The notes under the pieces are model-generated. The model ran no database searches. It worked only from the letters and a program-made list of their open reading frames with translations, and was not told the origin of the DNA. Positions 58,540 to 64,000 of a DNA stretch of 64,000 bases are shown piece after piece. The translations under genes were made by a program, and so were the position numbers. Source of the DNA: Bubalus kerabau (taxonomy: Eukaryota; Chordata; Mammalia; Artiodactyla; Bovidae); NCBI RefSeq assembly GCF_029407905.1, contig NC_073641.1, forward strand, positions 22,427,001 to 22,491,000. The letters are read 5' to 3'. Numbering within the stretch: the stretch's first letter is position 1; every line of letters starts with the position of its first letter.

Positions 58540-60430
58540 ATCTGGCAGATTGACTGTCAGAGTAGGCGCTCAATACCCGTTGAATGAATGAAAGATGCCT
58601 AATAAACCATGATCATACAACTGTGGATGACAACATGAGTTAAGTAGGGCTGATTTATGGATAAGCTTTGTTGCATTTTGACAGATATGTATATCTAGGG
58701 GAGGTAGAGTAGGAGGTTGTGAAAAAGAAATGCATAACAGAGGGCACCAGCAAACAAAAAACCACAAAGGTTAGAAAGTTTAGGCTCAGTTCCCCAAACA
58801 GCGAAAGGTTAAGTTCAGCTTTTGAATAGTGAGAGATGAGACTGTAAAAAAATATGGGCTCCATGATGTTCTGTGTCTGAAAGTCAGTCTGAGGAAGTTT
58901 TAATTAATTAAGGAGGTGATAGTGAGTCATGGCTATTGAGCAGGGGTCTTCCATGATCTTTAGGATCACTTTCTTTTAGGAAACTTTTATAGCAGCACTG
59001 AGATAGGATGGATTGGAATGGGAAGAAATCTAAGGGGAGGCAGATCGGTTAGAAGGATATTATGAATGAAGAAGCAAAGATCAGAAGTCCTGATGGTCAT
59101 GTGGTTTGTCAGGCAGGAACAGATTCAAAGGATATTCGGGAAAAGGTTAATATGCAAGATCAGGCCCCAGATTGGGATGGACAGAAGTTAGAGTTGGATT
59201 CGAGGTGGAATCTGGGTGGCAAAGCATTGTCACCTCAATGAACAGCAAAAACTGAAGCCAGGAAGGTGAGCAGTTTCAGGTGAAGACAAGTGATTCTGAG
59301 ATGCTAGAAGGAGATAGCAGGAAATGGGAACACTGCACTTCAGAAGACAGACTGGGGCCTGATATTTAAAGTTGGGAATCATCTGATATAAGTGATGATG
59401 ATGTGTGTGAATGGATAAGATGCCCAAGGAAACAGAATAAGCCCAGGAAAAAAGCCAGGAGAGGATGCTTATCCTTGGCTGGGTGAGGCAGGAAGTGAAA
59501 GCTAGGAAGTAGAAAGAGGAGCAGTCAGAGAGAGATAAGATTAATCTGGGAAATGTGCTTCTAAGAGGACAGGAAACAGAGCTTCAAAGGAAAGAGTGGG
59601 TCAACAGAGCCAAATAGTTAGAGAACTGGAGAAGTAGAAGAATTGACAGGGGAGGGAGCTGGGCAGGGCTGCAGAGGCAAGGCATGGAGGGGGGCATGGG
59701 GAAGATGTACTTTTCCACAGTGTTTCTAATGCAAGAGTTGGGAGTACTGCTGGGATGGCTCCTACACTGTTATCATGTGGTTTCACAGAACTCAATAGAT
59801 CCATCTCTTCTCAGCAGTCATTGGAAAAATGGGCCACAAGTACGGGTACAAATCGATTTAAGAACCCTGATATCTGAAATCTAATTCATGAACACTCCTG
59901 GGACTTATCATGTCCTGAGAGGAAACAGTCAAAGTTAGAATGACCATTTTGTACAGCAGTATGTGTGCCAGAGCTATGGGTGGCACTGGGTAGCTCCACA
60001 GTATTAACTGAACCACCCATTCTGTTACTAATTTGAAATGCTACTTTTATCATAGAGTAAATCCCAATTGGCTTTGTGTCTATACCTGGACTCTCTGTTT
60101 CATTCCATTTTGTACCAAACCTCCTGGGATTTGATTGGGATTGCCTTGTGTTCATGAATTTATTTGTGAACAACTGGCATTTTTTATAATATTCAGTCTA
60201 CTAAAAAGAGGGGGATACTTAAGCCTTCTTCTATGCCCTTTAGTGAAGATAAGTACTTTTTCATAGAGGTCCTAAGCTTGTCTTTTGAATTACCATTGTT
60301 AGTGGTATTAGTATTATTTTTTGTATTTTAAGTGTATATGTGTGGAAATAAGAAGGATGTAGGTGCTTTCTCAGATAAGCAATATGAATTTTAAAAAGCA
60401 ATTTAAAGCAAATTAAATTTTTAATAGCAT
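58540..60430. other. Intron, partly antisense L2, otherwise unrecognised
   Basis: The purine-rich stretch 58880-59640 has the feel of antisense L2 (repeated 'gaagtcctgatggtcatgtg' type blocks) but could not be fixed. Nothing else assigned. Confidence 0.35.
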
Positions 60431-60443
60431 CTGACCTTCACTG

Positions 60444-60656
60444 AGGGCTTCCCAAGGGCTCAGTCGTAAAGAATACACCTGCCAATGTAGAGATACAGGA
60501 GACATGGGTTCGATCCCTGGGTTGGGAAGATCCCCTGGAGGCGGAAATGGCAACCCGCTCCAGTATTCTTGCTGGGAAAATTCCATAGACAGAGGAACCT
60601 GGCGGGCTACAGATCATGAGGTTGCAAAGAGTGGGACATGACCGAGTGGCTGAGCA
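60444..60656 (+). mobile_element. Bov-tA SINE, complete
   Basis: tRNA-like head GGGTTCGATCCCTGGGTTGG, Bov-A unit; perfect 12-bp TSD tgaccttcactg (60432-60443; 60657-60668). Confidence 0.95.
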
Positions 60657-61043
60657 TGACCTTCACTGGGCTGATACACAAACTAATACACTTATGTAAA
60701 GTTTAAAAATAAAATAAAATTTAAATTAAAAAAAAATAAATCAAAAAAAAATAAATCATTTTGGATAATACTGTCATTAAAATAGAAAAAAATGTCATTT
60801 ATTTTACCTGTATATTGGTAGTTTTTCCTTCAATAAGACAGGATGTGACTATGTATGTTAAAATGTGGAGTCTGTTGAGCCCTCCCCCCGACCGCCCTGA
60901 AAATCACATTTATCACAGGTGTTGTCCCATGGTTTGATGTAACTGGGAGTAAAGAAAGGTTTCGGTTTTATCTTTTTCTTCATCCTAGTCCTTTGAAAAT
61001 TTTCAGTTCGAAGAAAAACGTAAAACTAACTAACAAATCCAGA

Positions 61044-61496
61044 TAAGGAGTCAGCAAACTTCTACTGTAAACAGCCAGAGAGAAAATGTTTTAGGCTTGT
61101 GGGCTATACGGTCTCTGTGGCAGCTACCTAACTCTGTTGTTGTACATGAAAGCGGCCATAGACAATAAGTAACTGAGCCTGGTTGTGTTTTAATAAAAAA
61201 AAAAATTTAATATTTATTTGTTTATTTGACTGCACTGGGTCCTACTTGTGGCACAAGATCTTCCATCTTCATCATGGAGTCTTTAGTCGTGGCATGCAAA
61301 CCCTGAGCTGCAGCACATGGGCTCTAGTTCCCTGACCAGGGACAGAACCTGGGGCCCCTGCATTGAGAGTGTAGAGTCCTAGCCACTGCACCACCAGGGA
61401 GCCCTGCTAACAAAACTTTACTTATAAAACAAGTGGTGAGCCCGTTGTGCTGCATAGGCCAGATTTGGCCCATGGCTCATGGTTTCCAGATCCCTA
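61044..61496 (+). mobile_element. hAT-type DNA transposon relic, split by a CHR SINE
   Basis: Left part 'ggagtcagcaaacttctact', 'gaaaatgttttaggcttgtg', 'gcggccatagacaataagta' and right part 'aggccagatttggcccatgg', 'tttccagatccctag' match the two halves of a common mammalian Charlie-like element with TIRs of the CAGGGGTC type. The CHR copy at about 61203-61404 lies between them. Confidence 0.65.
61203..61404 (-). mobile_element. CHR-type SINE
   Basis: Minus strand begins GGGCTCCCTGGTGGTGCAGT with a tRNA-like head and ends in an A/T-rich tail. It is the nearest SINE downstream of the RAB3 exon, about 430 bp away. Confidence 0.8.
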
Positions 61497-61825
61497 GTTT
61501 AGACCAGTATACTTTCAAATTTTTCATTATCTGTGCTTCGAAAAATTGAAAGCAATGTACTTGTCCCCATGGAACTAAAGACAACAGGATGCAAAGTGCT
61601 GGAGTGAACAAAACAGAGCAAAATCACCAAAATGACTTTTTATCAATACTCCCATAATGAGTCTGAGCATAGCTAGCCCTTATCGGCTTTCTGAAACACA
61701 ACTGAGATCATAGTACATAAAAAATATACATATTATATTGTGGTGTGGTCACTGGTTTGAGGAGAGAGAAAGAGTTGAATGAAAAAAGAAAATCATCATT
61801 ATTAGTAATGGGAACTTTTGCTGTT

Positions 61826-61831
61826 ACTTAC
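61826..61831 (-). other. Splice donor of the RAB3 exon
   Basis: The minus strand reads CAGGACTG|GTAAGTAAC, a consensus 5' splice site directly after the conserved exon; it splits a Trp codon TG|G. Confidence 0.85.
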
Positions 61832-61950
61832 CAGTCCTGTACTGCATTGAAGGATTCTTCATTTGTGATGTCATACATTAAAATAAAGCCCATGGCCCCG
61901 CGATAATAGGCTGTGGTGATAGTCCTGTATCTTTCCTGGCCTGCTGTGTC
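61832..61950 (-). CDS. RAB3C: Internal coding exon of a RAB3 small GTPase, probably RAB3C
   Basis: Read on the minus strand, this 119-bp exon starts in phase 0 after a TTTTGTAG acceptor and ends two bases into a codon before a GTAAGTAAC donor. It encodes [20 protein letters not shown] followed by [19 protein letters not shown] and part of a Trp codon. DTAGQE is the G3/switch II motif with the catalytic Gln; YYRGAMGF and LMYD are Rab-family motifs, and the whole segment matches RAB3. RAB3 proteins are prenylated GTPases on synaptic and secretory vesicles that control regulated exocytosis through effectors such as RIM and rabphilin. There is no frameshift or stop, and the intact splice sites argue against a retrocopy. 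Paralogue choice is inferred: RAB3A, B, C and D share this segment almost exactly, but none of the other exons was found in the 61.8 kb downstream, which fits the very large RAB3C gene. Exon identity as RAB3: very likely; RAB3C specifically: probable. Confidence 0.88.
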
Positions 61951-61985
61951 CTACAAAATAAAAACAACAATCTCTCAAAAGCTGA
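61951..61985 (-). other. Splice acceptor and polypyrimidine region of the RAB3 exon
   Basis: The minus strand reads into the exon through a T-rich, purine-interrupted tract ending TTTTATTTTGTAG. The AG dinucleotide abuts the GAC codon of DTAGQE. The pyrimidine tract is only moderate in strength. Confidence 0.8.
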
Positions 61986-64000
61986 AGCAATACATCTTTT
62001 GAGGAGTGATTAATTATTCCCCAAATTGTCATAACAGAGAGTTTACATTGTACTTGCAATGTCTAGCTGTATATGTTTTTCAGTCTTGATTTTCCTAATC
62101 ATTTTCATAGGGCAGCTCTGCAATATTATGAGAAAATCTTTTTTGGGGGTAAAGGGCTAGCTCAGAGTACCTTCTACATTTGTTCATTCCCATTAAGCAG
62201 CACCTAACTATAGAAAACAAGAAGATAGTTCATACATATCAAAATCTGTGGCTTTTTGTATAATTTAAAACCAGGGGAGTACATTAACTCCATCATTATG
62301 AATTTACTGTCTATCTGCTAAGTGCAAGCCTCTGTGGAGGGAAAAAAGAAATTTATGAAAAAGTGTTTGCATTTAAAAACTTGCAGTGTAGTTTCAGTTT
62401 ATTCAACGGTAAAACAATGAGAATAAAAATACCTGCTTTGTATGAGTGTTTGAGTTGGACATATGAGGAGTGCCCAGTCTCCCATTAGAGAACCAGGGGG
62501 ACATGCACAAACCACTGAACCTCTATTAACTTGAACCCCCTAAAGTCTAGCATGCTTGTTAGGGTGACATGATATAATGTATTGGAAGTGCTTCATAGAG
62601 CCTGACACACAAAAGTGGCCAATAAACAGCAGGAACTGGCTGTTATTCCTGAAGTTTGGGAAGGTTAAATCTAACACAGGATGGCACATGGCAGCTTACA
62701 AATGCAGGTGTTCAGAACCTGCAAAAGAGCCACATGCAGCAGGGAAAACTGAGAATTAGAGGCATCCCTGAAATGACCTGTATATGTCATGGACACTGCA
62801 CAGTGTAGCTGAAGAAAAACTGTCTTGCCCTTTGTCTTCTTAGGATTTGGGATATCACTTATAACCCAGAGGTCCTTGGTTTCCCTCTTCGCCACTTTCC
62901 CAGGAGATTGGGCTCTGATTTCTCTGTCCTAGTATTCTCGGTGCTTAGCATTTTGGACAGAAATGTTACCTTCTTTCTAACTTCAGTCTGGGTCCTCTTT
63001 CCTCCCTTCTCCCAGAGATGCCTCCTTTGTAAACAAAATGAATCCCAGTTCCAAGCCCTGAAGGGAAAGCTAACATGTTAGATGATACAAGAAGAGGTTC
63101 CTTTCACATCGAAATGAAATGTATATCTCCTGGGTCTCAAACAGATTCTCACTGGACATGCCGTTCCTTGCCCATGGCCCCCTCCCACTCAGATGCACCT
63201 CAAACTAACAGCATACACGACACCTCAAACTAACAGCAGGAAATTCAAGACTGCTCACAATTTTCTCCTAATTTGTGTGATTTATTCTATTTAGCCTCTG
63301 AAAATTCAGAGAAGGGTGACTAAAGAGGCTGAGGAAATCAGCAAATGATTTCAGGAGAATGTGGGGGTGTGAAATAAAGCTTGAAAATTAGCAAAGGGTA
63401 TGACTGTGCATGAAGTCAGAAACAAGTATACTCGACTTGTGGAGCAGGGATAAGACTGGGCTGATTAGAGGTATTTATTAGCTAATGTTATTGAACTACG
63501 TTTCCAAAGGTAAGATGAAAAAGATTACGGTACTCAAAGTAGCAAAAATGAAGCAAAACAAACAAGGAAGGTCTTTCAGAACAAACATTTCAGAATTGGC
63601 AGAAAACAGAAAGTCTAGATTTCACCACATGAAAATCTGACCATTTCTTGAATATAGAAAACAACTCTTAAAAATAAAATTGAAATGATGTGAATCAGAT
63701 AATATTTGATTATTTTTCTGTACTTTGCTTAGCATTTTATAAATATAAATGTGTAGATGTTAGCGATAACCTTGGATATCAAAAACTCCATGTAATTGGG
63801 ACAAATATACAAATTTATCAGACAGAAAGTATCCAGTCTTGAGCTTATTTGGATATTCTTGGATATTCATTGGCTCTAATTCCATTAACAGTATATCCAA
63901 TTGTTAAATAAAGAGGAAAGTTAGACAATGAAATGAAATGGTGTTTAAAAAGCAAAGTATAATCAGAGATTGTGTAATATATTTTAGCTCTCTGGGAGAC
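61986..64000 (-). other. Intron upstream of the RAB3 exon, no recognised element
   Basis: AT-rich sequence without a recognisable transposon, exon or RNA gene. The preceding RAB3 exon (switch I, KTVF region) is not in the window. Short open frames here have no family resemblance. Confidence 0.5.

Larger units (their letters stand above)
1..61831 (-). other. Large intron downstream of the RAB3 exon (continues beyond the window)
   Basis: No other exon-like segment with flanking splice sites and recognisable protein was found here on either strand. The following RAB3 exon, which should code for the NKCD guanine-specificity motif, was not recognised. The stretch is filled with interspersed repeats listed separately. 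It would be the greater part of one intron of about 62 kb or more if the RAB3C assignment is right. Confidence 0.6.

Noticed and set aside
61832..61950. RAB3 processed pseudogene
   Set aside because: The homology stops exactly at canonical splice sites on both sides, and the frame is intact, so it is an exon.
1..64000. CRISPR array, prokaryotic operon, rRNA or functional tRNA genes
   Set aside because: No regularly spaced repeats, Shine-Dalgarno-led gene strings or RNA genes; tRNA-like sequence occurs only as SINE heads.

Overview
The window is ruminant (bovid, most likely cattle-lineage) nuclear DNA. The signature is the repeat content: at least eight copies of the RTE-type LINE BovB, some twenty copies or fragments of the ruminant SINEs Bov-A, Bov-A2 and Bov-tA and the older cetartiodactyl CHR SINE, (AGC)n tails on Bov-A2 copies, and two roughly 70-80 bp mariner-type palindromes. 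No bacterial, phage, plasmid or CRISPR feature was seen.

Only one piece of a cellular gene could be supported: a 119-bp internal exon on the minus strand at 61832-61950, with consensus splice sites, encoding the switch II / YYRGA segment of a RAB3 GTPase. A single exon followed by more than 61 kb of intron fits RAB3C, the RAB3 paralogue with very large introns, better than RAB3A, RAB3B or RAB3D. Everything left of 61832 is then read as the downstream intron and everything right of 61950 as the upstream intron. The paralogue call is inference, because this exon's protein is the same or nearly so in all RAB3 members.

Layout. 1-7 kb: BovB reverse-transcriptase fragment, L2, a solo LTR, an inverted pair of Bov-A2 SINEs. 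7.7-18.5 kb: two palindromic mariner MITEs (7758-7837, 18350-18421), an L1 tail, several SINEs, a 136-bp near-identical direct repeat. 18.5-29.7 kb: mostly single-copy AT-rich intron, with L1, hAT, MIR, Bov-A2 and a young poly(A)-tailed insertion with an unusually long (75-79 bp) target duplication at 27.7-28.1 kb. 29.7-36.1 kb: BovB and SINE insertions and two dinucleotide-repeat clusters. 38.4-40.1 kb: an Hsmar1-like mariner flanked by TA and split by a SINE cluster. 41.9-42.7 kb: a MER2 element split by a 5'-inverted BovB. 45.7-49.4 kb: L2, MLT1 and Tigger relics. 50.7-58.5 kb: densest LINE/SINE block, with a near-full-length BovB (53770-57009, minus) head to head with a truncated BovB (57124-58527, plus). 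60-64 kb: SINEs, a hAT relic, and the RAB3 exon.

The long open frames outside the exon that I could identify are remnants of transposon endonuclease, reverse transcriptase or transposase, all broken, or chance frames in SINEs, L2 and microsatellites. No new multi-gene system is present. The observations most worth following are structural: hairpins resembling the ruminant miR-2284/2285 family, the long-TSD insertion, the 5'-inverted BovB inside MER2, the head-to-head BovB pair in an intron, the 136-bp and 21-bp repeats, and the Hsmar1-like relic in a ruminant. All family names come from recalled consensus sequences, not from a search; most repeat edges are good to about 10-30 bp except where a target-site duplication (TSD) is given.
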